DNA of 64,000 bases from Allomuricauda sp. (GTDB lineage Bacteria; Bacteroidota; Bacteroidia; Flavobacteriales; Flavobacteriaceae). Within the stretch, counting starts at the first letter, position 1. Each line of letters starts with the position of its first letter. Positions 9,381 to 18,115 of the stretch are shown in pieces. Under the pieces are notes generated by a model. That model was not told the origin of the DNA and made no database searches. It saw nothing but the letters and a program-made list of their open reading frames with translations. The stretch spans positions 186,001-250,000 of the forward strand of contig NZ_JANQLX010000009.1 of the NCBI RefSeq assembly GCF_028280385.1. Direction: 5' to 3'. The position numbers and the translations under genes were made by a program.

Positions 9381-10204
9381 GCCTTTTTGAATTTGGCCAG
9401 TTCCCTTGCCATTTCCTGTTGAATGGAACGGGCTTGGTCCGCAGCCCTATCTGCAAAATCTTCATCTTGGGAAGCATATAGTATTCCCCTGGAAGAATTA
9501 ACCAACAGTCCCACTTCGGCGGTCATTCCGTGTTCACAGACTTCTTGTAGACTTCCACCCTGCGCGCCCACTCCGGGCACCAACAAAAAATTATTTGGGA
9601 TTATTTTTCTAATGTCACTTAGGTAAGTAGCCTTGGTGGCCCCCACCACATACATCAATCGCTCCGCGTTTTTGTACGATTTGGACACTTCCAAAACTTC
9701 CTTGTACAACGCTTGTCCCTCCAGTTTTTTGGTTTGGAAATCAAAGGCTCCCTGATTGGAGGTCAAGGCCAATAAAATGGTATGCCTATCCTCAAATTGC
9801 AAAAATGGCTCCACGGAGTCCCTCCCCATATATGGTGCAATGGTAATGGAGTCGAAATTCAAACTCTCAAAAAAAGCCTTGGCATACCTAGTGGATGTAT
9901 TCCCGATATCCCCGCGTTTGGCATCGGCGATAGTGAACATTTCCGGATATTGGCTGTTTAGATAATCCATGGTCCGCTCCAAGGATTTCCACCCCTGCAG
10001 GCCATAAGCCTCATAGAAGGCAATATTGGGCTTGTATGCCACGCAATAGGAATGCGTAGCGTCTATAATCGCTTTGTTAAATGAAAAAATGGGGTCTTCT
10101 TCTGATAAGAGATGTGTTGGAATTTTATCCAAATCGGTATCCAAACCAACACATAAGAAGGATTGTTTTTTTTGGATTTGGGAGATTAAGTGTTCTATTT
10201 TCAT
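9377..10204 (-). CDS. pyrF: Orotidine 5'-phosphate decarboxylase, type 2
   Basis: 275 residues, the longer type 2 (PyrF/UmpF-like) form. The signature ADAKRGDIGNTS near residues 90-101 contains the catalytic Asp-Lys-Asp network. The N-terminal VGLDTDLDKIP is the substrate-phosphate side strand. It converts OMP to UMP in the last step of pyrimidine synthesis in the cytoplasm. It lies 72 bp downstream of prfA on the same strand and may share its transcript. The start is the only reasonable ATG. Confidence 0.96.
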   Translation of the reverse strand: MKIEHLISQIQKKQSFLCVGLDTDLDKIPTHLLSEEDPIFSFNKAIIDATHSYCVAYKPNIAFYEAYGLQGWKSLERTMDYLNSQYPEMFTIADAKRGDIGNTSTRYAKAFFESLNFDSITIAPYMGRDSVEPFLQFEDRHTILLALTSNQGAFDFQTKKLEGQALYKEVLEVSKSYKNAERLMYVVGATKATYLSDIRKIIPNNFLLVPGVGAQGGSLQEVCEHGMTAEVGLLVNSSRGILYASQDEDFADRAADQARSIQQEMARELAKFKKA

Positions 10205-10276
10205 AATATGCGTATCGACTGAGATGCCCTGAAATCAACCATTTACCATCTTAAAATTAGTGTTGGTCCCCAATCA

Positions 10277-11353
10277 CTAAAAAATCTCCGAGGCCTCTTT
10301 TAACTTCTCCGTATTTTCCACCAACATGAGTTCATCAATAATTTTTTGGATATCGCCATTGATGATGTTCTGCAAATCATACAAGGTCAATCCAATCCTA
10401 TGATCCGTGACCCTCCCTTGCGGATAGTTATAAGTGCGAATCTTGGCTGAGCGATCTCCGCTACTTACCTGGGAATTCCTTTTGGCCGCATCCTCGGCCT
10501 GTTTTTTGGCCAATTCCAAATCATAGAGTCGCGAACGTAGCACCTTAAAGGCCTTGTCCTTGTTCTTGTGTTGCGATTTCTCATCTTGGCACTGCGCTAC
10601 AAGTCCTGTTGGAATGTGCGTCAAACGGACCGCGGAATAGGTGGTGTTCACCGATTGTCCTCCAGGCCCAGAAGAACAGAAGTAATCGATTCTGACATCT
10701 TTGGGTTCTATTTGTACATCAAAGTCTTCCGCCTCAGGTATCACCATAACTGTAGCCGCACTGGTATGAACCCTGCCTTGGGTTTCCGTTTGCGGAACCC
10801 GTTGTACTCGGTGTACACCTGCCTCAAATTTTAAGGTTCCATACACATCTTCGCCACTTACTTCAAAGTGAATTTCCTTGTAGCCTCCACTGGTGCCCTC
10901 GTTCAAATCTATGATATTGGTGCGCCACCCTTTGGATTCGCAATATTTGGCATACATACGGTACAGGTCGCCTGCAAATATACTGGCTTCGTCCCCGCCG
11001 GTTCCAGCCCTGATTTCCATGACCACATCTTTTTCGTCTTCAGGATCTTTTGGGATCAACAGGAATTTGATTTCCTCTTCCAATTTGGGAAGGCCCTCCT
11101 TGGCTTCGTCCAACTGCATTTTGGCCATTTCGACCATTTCAGGATCGCTACCATCCGCAATAATCTCTTCGGCCTCGGTAATATTGTCTGTGAAGTTGAT
11201 GTATTGTTCACGCTTATCCACCAAAATTTTAAGGTCTTTGTATTCCTTATTGAGCTTTACATACCTTTTTTGGTCGGAAATGATATCTGGCTGGATGATC
11301 AGGTCGGAAACCTCATCAAAACGTTGTTTAACTATGTTGAGTTTGTCTAGCAT
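10277..11353 (-). CDS. prfA: Peptide chain release factor 1
   Basis: 358 residues, typical RF1 length. The codon-recognition PxT motif appears as PQT ([13 protein letters not shown], near residue 187) and the peptidyl-tRNA hydrolysis motif GGQ in [11 protein letters not shown] near 229. The PxT motif, not SPF, marks it as RF1, reading UAA and UAG. It begins with the usual coiled N-terminal domain ([15 protein letters not shown]). It is divergent from the small membrane protein/ABC pair with a 57-bp gap. Confidence 0.97.
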   Translation of the reverse strand: MLDKLNIVKQRFDEVSDLIIQPDIISDQKRYVKLNKEYKDLKILVDKREQYINFTDNITEAEEIIADGSDPEMVEMAKMQLDEAKEGLPKLEEEIKFLLIPKDPEDEKDVVMEIRAGTGGDEASIFAGDLYRMYAKYCESKGWRTNIIDLNEGTSGGYKEIHFEVSGEDVYGTLKFEAGVHRVQRVPQTETQGRVHTSAATVMVIPEAEDFDVQIEPKDVRIDYFCSSGPGGQSVNTTYSAVRLTHIPTGLVAQCQDEKSQHKNKDKAFKVLRSRLYDLELAKKQAEDAAKRNSQVSSGDRSAKIRTYNYPQGRVTDHRIGLTLYDLQNIINGDIQKIIDELMLVENTEKLKEASEIF

Positions 11354-11410
11354 AAATCAATCCGCGTTAAGATGCGAATTTACGATTAATTTGTACATTT
11401 AATACACGTT

Positions 11411-11716
11411 ATGCAGCAGCTACTTCGCTACGAAACTTACAAATTAAGCTTTCACTTTTATCGCAGTATTCTTTTGGTTTCAGCTGTCGCGACCATTTTT
11501 CTGCTTATTCCAGACATTTCCATTTTCACCATTTTGGTTTTAAAGGCATTGGCGTTTGGATTTGTTTATCTTCTTTTTAATGAGGTAAACAATAAAAAAC
11601 GTATGGTCTTTTATCACAACTTTGGGATTTCTAAAAATCTACTATTCGGGGTTTCCTTTGTGTTTGATGTTGTACTGACCTTGCTGTTGAATTTATTGTA
11701 TTCCTTTTGGTTGTAG
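11411..11716 (+). CDS. Small membrane protein paired with an ABC ATPase
   Basis: 101 residues with about three hydrophobic segments (about 18-36, 39-57 and 78-99) separated by a basic loop (NEVNNKKRMVFYHNF). No family is recognised. The stop overlaps the start of the following ABC ATPase by 10 bp, which indicates translational coupling. The likely role is a very small membrane partner of that ATPase, but 101 residues is far below a normal permease. Confidence 0.7.
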   Translation: MQQLLRYETYKLSFHFYRSILLVSAVATIFLLIPDISIFTILVLKALAFGFVYLLFNEVNNKKRMVFYHNFGISKNLLFGVSFVFDVVLTLLLNLLYSFWL

Positions 11717-12366
11717 AGATTGACAATATAGAATTGAGTTTTGCTGAAAAACAAATCCTAAACGGAATCTACATAAGAGCGCAATTGGGTGAAGTCACGG
11801 GTATCCTGGGAAGAAACGGCAGTGGTAAAACTTCCTTGTTCAAAATTGTGTTCGGCAGTTTAAGGCCAAAATACAAAAGCATACGAATTGATGGCAAACC
11901 CATCCTAAAAAACCTATTTCAAACTAACAACATTGCTTATCTACCTCAGCACCAACTATTGCCAAAACGCATGAGGATAAGAAAAATTTTTGGACTTTTT
12001 AATCTGGACTGGACTGAATTCATTTCTGATTTTGAGGGGTTCATGGATTATCACAATTCCAGGGTTGAAGAACTCTCCAGCGGGGAATTAAGGGTCCTCG
12101 AGACTTACATTATCCTATCCCTTAACAAAAAAATCATTCTTTTGGACGAACCTTTTTCTTTTATTGCGCCTATTTATATTGAACAATTCAAAAAAATGAT
12201 TTTAAATCTCAAAAAGGATAGAATAGTTTTTATCAGCGACCACTTTTACCGTGATATTCTCGAAATATGTGATACTATATACCTTTTAAAAGATTGCCAT
12301 TCCAAATTGATAAGCAACAAAGATGAACTGGTCGCCATGGGTTATTTATCGGCTAATTCCCAATAA
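11707..12366 (+). CDS. ABC transporter ATP-binding protein
   Basis: 219 residues. Walker A is GRNGSGKTS (about residues 36-44), the signature is LSSGELR, Walker B is KIILLDEPF and the switch His follows in ISDHF. It begins at a TTG (11707): an in-frame TGA lies at 11665 with no ATG after it, and the translated start VVEIDNIELSF is exactly where the first strand of the fold should be. It overlaps the small membrane gene before it. No substrate can be inferred. The end overlaps the convergent DUF3570 gene by 14 bp. Confidence 0.9.
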   Translation: MVVEIDNIELSFAEKQILNGIYIRAQLGEVTGILGRNGSGKTSLFKIVFGSLRPKYKSIRIDGKPILKNLFQTNNIAYLPQHQLLPKRMRIRKIFGLFNLDWTEFISDFEGFMDYHNSRVEELSSGELRVLETYIILSLNKKIILLDEPFSFIAPIYIEQFKKMILNLKKDRIVFISDHFYRDILEICDTIYLLKDCHSKLISNKDELVAMGYLSANSQ

Positions 12367-13678
12367 ACGTGGTCCCCAAAGTAATGATTGATGCATTTAG
12401 ACCATCACTCCGATCATACTGATTAAACCGAAGGTCGATGGTTTTCAATCCGAAGGAAAAAATGCGGGTGTTGGCAAAAATATCCTTGTATTGGACCCCT
12501 ATACCATATTGATGGGCATCGTATTTTGACAAATCATAGTCCGAGGTATAAAACTCAAGGGTGGACAATGCATCTTCTTTGGCATAAAAATAGTCCGCGG
12601 CCGACTGCGAATAGTAACGATACGTTGGATACAGGGTAAACCGGTCCGTAAGTTTCAAAGGCACTTCCAAACTTGCGGTATGCGAATTGATTCCCCAATC
12701 GTCCCAATAAAATCGATAGTAGGTACGCAATACCACAAAATCATTGACATAATAATTCAATCGGCCTCCAATGGGCAGTTTAAATCGGGAATCCGGTAAA
12801 CGCTCCACATCGTCCGCCAATTGAAAATCGTCTATAAAAAATGCCTCGGTATCGCCAAAATAAACCCGCTGAAAAGGTGTGCTTAACAATCCATTTTGGG
12901 TAACCACATCCATAAACAGCGCGCCCTGAATCTTTTTGGTAAGGATTTGGGAAATACTCAATGAGAGCGAATAGGAGTTTCGGGTTTCTTGGTCAAAAGG
13001 CGTAAAATTGGGTGCATAGGTGCCATTTCCGGTGATTCTATCATCAAAAAACCCTGAACGTAGTTCAATGGGGTAAATGGCATTCCATTTGTCCAAAAAC
13101 ACACGTCCACTAAGTGTCACTTCCGTATTTTTTTCATTGAACAATCGCGTATAGGAGCCTCCAAATCCAAAGGAAAAATAATCGTATTCCGTTGAAAAAT
13201 AGAGGTTGGAACTCCAAATGGAATTTCTATCCGGCGAACTATGCTGATAACTTGGGTTCACATAGGCCAACAAGTCCTTTCTGGACTCCCCAGAGGATGC
13301 ATCAAAGGGCGTGGCATTGATGTTGCCGCCGTCCAACGGATTTACATTGCTGGACGAAGCGGAGGTATAGGCGGATAAGCCTACATCCACGGTCAGGACA
13401 TCATTTTCGTTCATAGGCATCCGTAAAACCAAGGTAGAGGTGGCATCGGTCAATTCCTCAGTACCCTCCCCGCCAGTTACTGCCGCATTTTGGCCATCTT
13501 GGTCATAATAACTGAACAATAAATCTATTTCACTGGTTTCCAACACTTTTTTGGTATAGGAAGTATTGGTTTGTTGGGACCAACAGGATAAACTGCATAA
13601 CCCAATTGCAAATGGCAAAAGGATAATTCGATTATTCGAGTGTCTGTTCAAGAACAAATGGGAAATGAGCCTTTTCAA
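12353..13678 (-). CDS. DUF3570 family outer-membrane beta-barrel protein
   Basis: About 441 residues. An N-terminal signal sequence (IILLPFAIGLCSLSCWSQ) leads to a mature protein built of alternating amphipathic strands ending in an aromatic residue-rich C-terminus, consistent with an outer-membrane barrel. Segments such as YYDQDGQNAAVTGGEGTEEL and the barrel pattern match DUF3570. It is the last gene of the Rieske-Trx-ApbE-DUF4266-DUF3570 cluster. The frame opens at a TTG (13678) directly after a triple 14-bp repeat. No ATG is available near it; a second TTG lies nine codons in, so the exact start is uncertain. Function is unknown; association with ApbE suggests a redox role. Confidence 0.85.
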   Translation of the reverse strand: MKRLISHLFLNRHSNNRIILLPFAIGLCSLSCWSQQTNTSYTKKVLETSEIDLLFSYYDQDGQNAAVTGGEGTEELTDATSTLVLRMPMNENDVLTVDVGLSAYTSASSSNVNPLDGGNINATPFDASSGESRKDLLAYVNPSYQHSSPDRNSIWSSNLYFSTEYDYFSFGFGGSYTRLFNEKNTEVTLSGRVFLDKWNAIYPIELRSGFFDDRITGNGTYAPNFTPFDQETRNSYSLSLSISQILTKKIQGALFMDVVTQNGLLSTPFQRVYFGDTEAFFIDDFQLADDVERLPDSRFKLPIGGRLNYYVNDFVVLRTYYRFYWDDWGINSHTASLEVPLKLTDRFTLYPTYRYYSQSAADYFYAKEDALSTLEFYTSDYDLSKYDAHQYGIGVQYKDIFANTRIFSFGLKTIDLRFNQYDRSDGLNASIITLGTTFIGN

Positions 13679-13720
13679 TTTTCCATTTTTAATTTTCCAT
13701 TTTTAGTTTTCCATTTTTAG
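13679..13720. repeat. Three tandem 14-bp repeats
   Basis: Three exact-length copies of TTTTCCATTTTTA(A/G) occupy the gap between the DUF4266 gene and the start of the DUF3570 gene, just upstream of the latter's translation start. The copies differ only at the last base. Similar Ttttcatt-rich spacers flank the tRNA-Glu genes in this window. Slippage at this site would change the leader length of the DUF3570 message. Confidence 0.85.
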
Positions 13721-13926
13721 TTACATCCACAGCCGCCGCCTGTTTTTCCGCCATTAGCACCTGCAGCAGCTTCGCGATAGATATGAAAATTGGTTTCAAA
13801 GCGCTCACATGGTCTCGTCCCTAGGTTCATTTCCGCATCAGAAATATAGATTTTGTCGTACTCCCTCACCACAACGCAGGAAGAAAGCGTGCTTAGCAAA
13901 AGAAGAATCAAAAACAATTTGCTCAT
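13717..13926 (-). CDS. DUF4266 small lipoprotein with Gly/Cys tail
   Basis: 69 residues. A lipoprotein signal peptide with lipobox LSSC (Cys17) is followed by about 50 residues containing RPCERFETNFHIYREAAAG and a C-terminal tail GGKTGGGCGCN. The ending with two cysteines in a glycine run is characteristic of DUF4266 proteins as I remember them. The tail looks like a metal- or cofactor-binding or post-translationally modified segment. It sits 9 bp after the ApbE gene on the same strand, so it is cotranscribed. Function is unknown. Confidence 0.85.
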   Translation of the reverse strand: MSKLFLILLLLSTLSSCVVVREYDKIYISDAEMNLGTRPCERFETNFHIYREAAAGANGGKTGGGCGCN

Positions 13927-13934
13927 ACCTAAAA

Positions 13935-14930
13935 TTAGGGGTTATTGTCGAACATGATTCCTGAACTCTTATGAATCTTATTGTCGGAATCCACCACTAC
14001 CACTTCCACCCCATCTATTTGATTGATCAGGTGGACACCACTGTCCTTTCCCATGATAAACACTGCCGTGGCAAGGGCATCACTTAATTCCGCATATTTT
14101 GCAAATACGGAAACACTGTGGATCCCAGATGTGGGATAGCCCGTTCTGGGGTCTATGATATGGGAATATTTTGTGCCGTTGAGCACGACGTACTTTTCAT
14201 AATTTCCTGATGTGGCCACCGATGATTCCACAACCGGCAACCAACTGAACACCTTGTCCTTGCTCAAAGGGTTTGCAATCCCTACCAGCCATTTTTCACC
14301 GGTTACCTTGGTTCCCCAGGTGGTTAGATCGCCCGATGCATTGATAATCCCACCTTTGACTTGTTTGGAAACCAGAAGTTCTTTGGCCCTATCCGCGGCA
14401 TACCCCTTTCCGATGGCGCCAAAACCAATCCGCATGCCCGGTTCTGAAAGAAAAACGGTGCCTTGGTCATAATCCAATATGATTTTTTGGTGACCAATTT
14501 TGGCAATGGCCCGTTGTATGGCCTTTTCAGAAGGAGCACGGTCCATGGTCCCGTCAAACTTCCAAATTTGATCCATGGAAGCATAGGAAATATCAAATGC
14601 CCCATCCGTGATTTCCGATATTTTTTTTGCCCGTTCGATCAACCCAAAAAGCTCGGAGCTCACCTTTACGGGTTTTATTCCGGCATTTTTATTTATCAAG
14701 GAAGTTTCGGAGGATTCATCCCAGGAGGAAATAATCTTTTCAATCCGCTTGATTTCAGATACGGCTTCATCAATATTGATATATCCAATGTCCTCATTGG
14801 GTGCGATTACGGTAATTTCAAACCGGGTACCCATGAGCTTCATGATCCTTTTTACTGTCACGTCCTTATTGTGCTGACCGTAGGTCGTAAGGCACAACAA
14901 CAAACCACAAAGAACCAAAATTCGCCTCAT
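13935..14930 (-). CDS. apbE: FAD:protein FMN transferase (ApbE family)
   Basis: 331 residues with a Sec signal peptide (LCGLLLCLTTYGQ), so it acts outside the cytoplasmic membrane. Family motifs are MGTRFEI near the mature start, GFGAIGKGYAADRA in the FAD-binding region and HIIDPRTGYP toward the C-terminus. The enzyme transfers FMN from FAD to a Thr or Ser of target redox proteins, such as Nqr and Rnf subunits or FMN-binding domains. No protein with an FMN-binding domain is encoded nearby, so the target is open. The ATG overlaps the stop of the thioredoxin gene by 4 bp, indicating coupling. Confidence 0.94.
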   Translation of the reverse strand: MRRILVLCGLLLCLTTYGQHNKDVTVKRIMKLMGTRFEITVIAPNEDIGYINIDEAVSEIKRIEKIISSWDESSETSLINKNAGIKPVKVSSELFGLIERAKKISEITDGAFDISYASMDQIWKFDGTMDRAPSEKAIQRAIAKIGHQKIILDYDQGTVFLSEPGMRIGFGAIGKGYAADRAKELLVSKQVKGGIINASGDLTTWGTKVTGEKWLVGIANPLSKDKVFSWLPVVESSVATSGNYEKYVVLNGTKYSHIIDPRTGYPTSGIHSVSVFAKYAELSDALATAVFIMGKDSGVHLINQIDGVEVVVVDSDNKIHKSSGIMFDNNP

Positions 14931-15364
14931 TTCACGTATCCATCCAACTTGTTAATATAATCTTCAGGAGATAATTTCCGATTATAGCCCGTGGCACCCA
15001 AGACCCTCCTGTCTTTGTCCAATACCACCACCAACGGGAAGTATCCCTTCGGGTTATATGCTTCAAACAGGGCTTTGTTACTATTGAGTTTTTCCTCCGG
15101 AAGCTGATTCTTTTTCTTTCTGGGAAAATCGGCATTGTACATCAGATAATGGTCAGAGGCATAGCTCTTAAAAGCTTCCGATTCCAGTATTGTTTTTTTA
15201 AAGCGGATACAGGGGCCACACCAGTCCGAGCCGGAGAACACCACAACAATGGGTCTATCTTGCTCCTGGGCCAGGGAAATGGCTTCGTCAAAGTTTGCTT
15301 GCCAAGTTTGTGCCTGGAGCATGCCTGCACACAAACACACCATGATGGTATATACGATATTCAT
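14927..15364 (-). CDS. Secreted thioredoxin-family protein
   Basis: 145 residues. A signal peptide (cleavage after MLQAQ) is followed by a thioredoxin fold with the active site SGSDWCGPCIRFKK and the cis-Pro region GYFPLVVVLD. It should act in the periplasm as a reductant or oxidant of disulfides. Its gene is between the Rieske and ApbE genes and overlaps the ApbE start, so it is likely to service a partner of this cluster, for example the cysteines of the DUF4266 tail (inference). Confidence 0.92.
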   Translation of the reverse strand: MNIVYTIMVCLCAGMLQAQTWQANFDEAISLAQEQDRPIVVVFSGSDWCGPCIRFKKTILESEAFKSYASDHYLMYNADFPRKKKNQLPEEKLNSNKALFEAYNPKGYFPLVVVLDKDRRVLGATGYNRKLSPEDYINKLDGYVK

Positions 15365-15385
15365 AGCTGGGACTAAAAGTGAAAA

Positions 15386-15841
15386 TTACTCAAATACACG
15401 GAGTTCCGTACCGTTAAGTTCGGTATTGAACACACGAAGTGGGTTGCTGGTCACTGAATTAAGGGGAGTTCCGTCCTGATCAAACCTTGATCCATGGGTA
15501 GAACATCTAAAAATGCCCCCATCTTCAGAAAGAAAGCGAACTTCCTCAGTTTGTTGATGGCTGCAAATTTGGCTGGCTGCAATTAAGTCACCCTCCAAGT
15601 TACGGGCCACCACAATGTCCGTATAGCCAAGACTTGGGTTGGAGCTTACCAGAATAAAGCCTCCGTTGTTGGCCAATGGGGCTGCTTCGGTGGAAGTCAA
15701 GTCCACAGTAAAATCAACTCCTTCCGGTTCTGGAAACTGTTCAAAGTTTTCAGAATCCGTGGAACAACCATTTAAACAGGGAAAACTTAGTGCAAATGCG
15801 GCGCCTGCGCCCAAACTCCGCAGAAATTCTTTTCTTTCCAT
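15386..15841 (-). CDS. Rieske [2Fe-2S] domain lipoprotein
   Basis: 151 residues. The N-terminus (ERKEFLRSLGAGAAFALSFPCLNGC) combines a pre-TAT-like KEFLRSLGAG stretch without a twin Arg and a lipobox LNGC. The C-terminal half carries the two Rieske cluster boxes CSH and CSTH, spaced by 17 residues (ICSHQQ ... FRCSTHGSRF), which bind [2Fe-2S] with two Cys and two His. It is expected as an envelope electron carrier. It is the first gene of the five-gene cluster ending with DUF3570 and is 21 bp from the thioredoxin gene. Confidence 0.9.
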   Translation of the reverse strand: MERKEFLRSLGAGAAFALSFPCLNGCSTDSENFEQFPEPEGVDFTVDLTSTEAAPLANNGGFILVSSNPSLGYTDIVVARNLEGDLIAASQICSHQQTEEVRFLSEDGGIFRCSTHGSRFDQDGTPLNSVTSNPLRVFNTELNGTELRVFE

Positions 15842-15887
15842 AGTGTGGGGTTTATAGAAAGAACGCTATTTTGGGCAGAATCGTATG

Positions 15888-17066
15888 CTAATATTCAAAC
15901 TTGCCAAACTCACTTTGGATGGTCAATTTTTTGGTGCCGGCACTTTCCACACGTCCAATAATCTGGGCATCCACATTAAAGTTTTTGGATATGGAAATTA
16001 GTTCTTCCGCCACATTTTCATCCACGTAGAGTTCCAAGCGATGTCCACAGTTGAACACCTGGTACATTTCCTTCCAATCCGTGCCCGATTGTTCCTGAAT
16101 CAACTTAAACAATGGCGGAATGGGAAAAAGATTGTCCTTGATGATATGGAGACCCTCTACAAAATGAAGAATCTTGGTCTGTGCTCCCCCACTACAATGC
16201 ACCATTCCATGGATTTCCTGGGATGAAAACCGTTCTAGAATATTTTTGACTATAGGTGCATAAGTTCTTGTTGGCGACAATACCAATTTACCTGCATCCA
16301 AGGGGGAATTTTCTACAGCATCCGTGAGTTGTGTGTTGCCAGAGTACACCAATTCCTCGGGAACAGAGGCATCAAAGCTCTCCGGGTATTTTTCGGCCAG
16401 ATATTTTGAAAACACATCATGGCGTGCAGAGGTAAGCCCATTGCTTCCCATGCCACCGTTGTATTCGGATTCATAAGTGGATTGCCCAAAGGACGCCAAG
16501 CCTACGATCACGTCCCCCGCTTTAATATTCGCATTGTCAATGACCTTGCTTCTGTTCATACGGGCCGTTACGGTAGAGTCCACAATTATGGTACGCACCA
16601 AATCCCCTACATCAGCCGTTTCCCCACCCGTGGAATGGATACTGATCCCATGTTGGGCCAAATCTGAAATCAACTCTTCAGTGCCATTGATAATGGCAGA
16701 AATCACCTCCCCGGGAATCAAGCTTTTGTTACGTCCAATGGTAGAGGAGAGCATGATATTTTCCGTGGCACCTACACAAATTAGATCATCAATGTTCATG
16801 ATCAGGGCATCTTGCGCAATACCTTTCCAAACCGAAAGATCGCCGGTCTCTTTCCAATACATATAGGCCAAAGATGACTTTGTTCCTGCCCCATCGGCAT
16901 GCATCACCAGACAATGGTCCTCACTCCCCGTAAGATAATCCGGGACAATTTTACAGAAGGCTTTGGGAAAGAGTCCTTTGTCAATGTTCTTTATCGCATT
17001 GTGCACATCTTCCTTGGATGCCGAAACCCCCCGTTGTGCATATCTTTTGCTGGTATCTGAGGACAT
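15888..17066 (-). CDS. purM: Phosphoribosylformylglycinamidine cyclo-ligase (AIR synthase)
   Basis: 392 residues, the longer Bacteroidota form of PurM. N-terminal YAQRGVSASKEDV and the glycine-rich HADGAGTKSSLAYM segment form the ATP site; HSTGGETADVGD is the second conserved motif. It makes aminoimidazole ribonucleotide in the fifth step of purine synthesis. It follows the PLP-dehydratase gene by 50 bp and precedes the Rieske cluster by 46 bp on the same strand. Confidence 0.94.
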   Translation of the reverse strand: MSSDTSKRYAQRGVSASKEDVHNAIKNIDKGLFPKAFCKIVPDYLTGSEDHCLVMHADGAGTKSSLAYMYWKETGDLSVWKGIAQDALIMNIDDLICVGATENIMLSSTIGRNKSLIPGEVISAIINGTEELISDLAQHGISIHSTGGETADVGDLVRTIIVDSTVTARMNRSKVIDNANIKAGDVIVGLASFGQSTYESEYNGGMGSNGLTSARHDVFSKYLAEKYPESFDASVPEELVYSGNTQLTDAVENSPLDAGKLVLSPTRTYAPIVKNILERFSSQEIHGMVHCSGGAQTKILHFVEGLHIIKDNLFPIPPLFKLIQEQSGTDWKEMYQVFNCGHRLELYVDENVAEELISISKNFNVDAQIIGRVESAGTKKLTIQSEFGKFEY

Positions 17067-17116
17067 AGTTGGATTTTGCGCAAAAATAGCGAAACTGAAA
17101 ACTTTAGCCCACTATT

Positions 17117-18115
17117 TTACCGCATCTCTTGGGGTAATTGTTGTAAATGATCCTTCGCCCAAATTTTAAGGGTGGTTTGTTGATCAACATTACCGCCGGA
17201 AAGGATGACCACCACTTTTTTTCGGCTTTTGGCCCCTTTCAACCACTTGCATACTCCATCCATTACCATGGCGCTGGTAGGTTCCACTCTACATTTTAAT
17301 AGATGCGATAGCCACTGGGTCCAGTAGATCATTTGCTCTTCTGTTATCTCATGGAAACCATCCAGTTGCTTAAGGTACTCAAAGGTGATATCACCTACGG
17401 CCATGGTCATGGCACCATCCGCCAAAGTGTCCGGCACCCCTGATAGTCTTTGAATGGATCCAGAGCGTAAAGATTCCGCGGCATCATTCGCCTGTAACGG
17501 TTCCACCCCGATTACTTGGGTTTTAGGGGACAACCCTCTACTGGCCAGCAAGGTTCCTGACAGCAGTCCGCCGCCGCCGCAAGGAGCAAAAATGGCGTCT
17601 ACGCCATCCAAGTCCTGAAACACCTCAAAGGCCGATGTTCCCTGTCCGCATATCACATGTTCGTGATTATAGGGCGGAATCCAATAGGTTCCTTTTTCCG
17701 CTGCTGCCTCACGGACTTTATGATCGGTTATATCCCTTGTTTCACTTAGGATTACCTCAGCTCCATAAGCTCTTGTGGCCTGGATCTTGACGGTGGAAGA
17801 ATAGGCAGGCATAAATATGGAGGCCGGAATTCCCATGGTACTGGCAGCATAGGCCACTGCCTGGGCGTGGTTACCGGAACTATTGGCTACTATATGTTTA
17901 GGAAATTCTCCATTTTCCTGAAGCCATGCAAGGGTATTGCAGGCACCCCTTGCCTTAAATGCCCCAATTTTTTGGAAGTTTTCCGCCTTGAAATAGATGT
18001 CGTGCCCTAGCCAGTTGTTCAACTGGGTGGACATCAACAAAGGTGTTTTGCGCACCAATTTTTGGATTCTTTCCCGGGCTTTGGCGATGTCTTCGATTCC
18101 CAACCCCATATCCAT
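17117..18115 (-). CDS. Threonine/serine dehydratase-like PLP enzyme
   Basis: 332 residues of fold-type II PLP enzyme. The Schiff-base Lys is in IGAFKARGACN (near residue 60), the substrate loop is SSGNHAQAVA and the phosphate cup is CGGGGLLSG. There is no C-terminal ACT-like regulatory domain, so this is not the biosynthetic IlvA. It resembles catabolic threonine ammonia-lyase or serine racemase. Its ATG is directly adjacent to the stop of glnN without a gap, so translation is probably coupled. Release of ammonia beside a glutamine synthetase suggests nitrogen salvage (inference). Confidence 0.88.
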   Translation of the reverse strand: MDMGLGIEDIAKARERIQKLVRKTPLLMSTQLNNWLGHDIYFKAENFQKIGAFKARGACNTLAWLQENGEFPKHIVANSSGNHAQAVAYAASTMGIPASIFMPAYSSTVKIQATRAYGAEVILSETRDITDHKVREAAAEKGTYWIPPYNHEHVICGQGTSAFEVFQDLDGVDAIFAPCGGGGLLSGTLLASRGLSPKTQVIGVEPLQANDAAESLRSGSIQRLSGVPDTLADGAMTMAVGDITFEYLKQLDGFHEITEEQMIYWTQWLSHLLKCRVEPTSAMVMDGVCKWLKGAKSRKKVVVILSGGNVDQQTTLKIWAKDHLQQLPQEMR

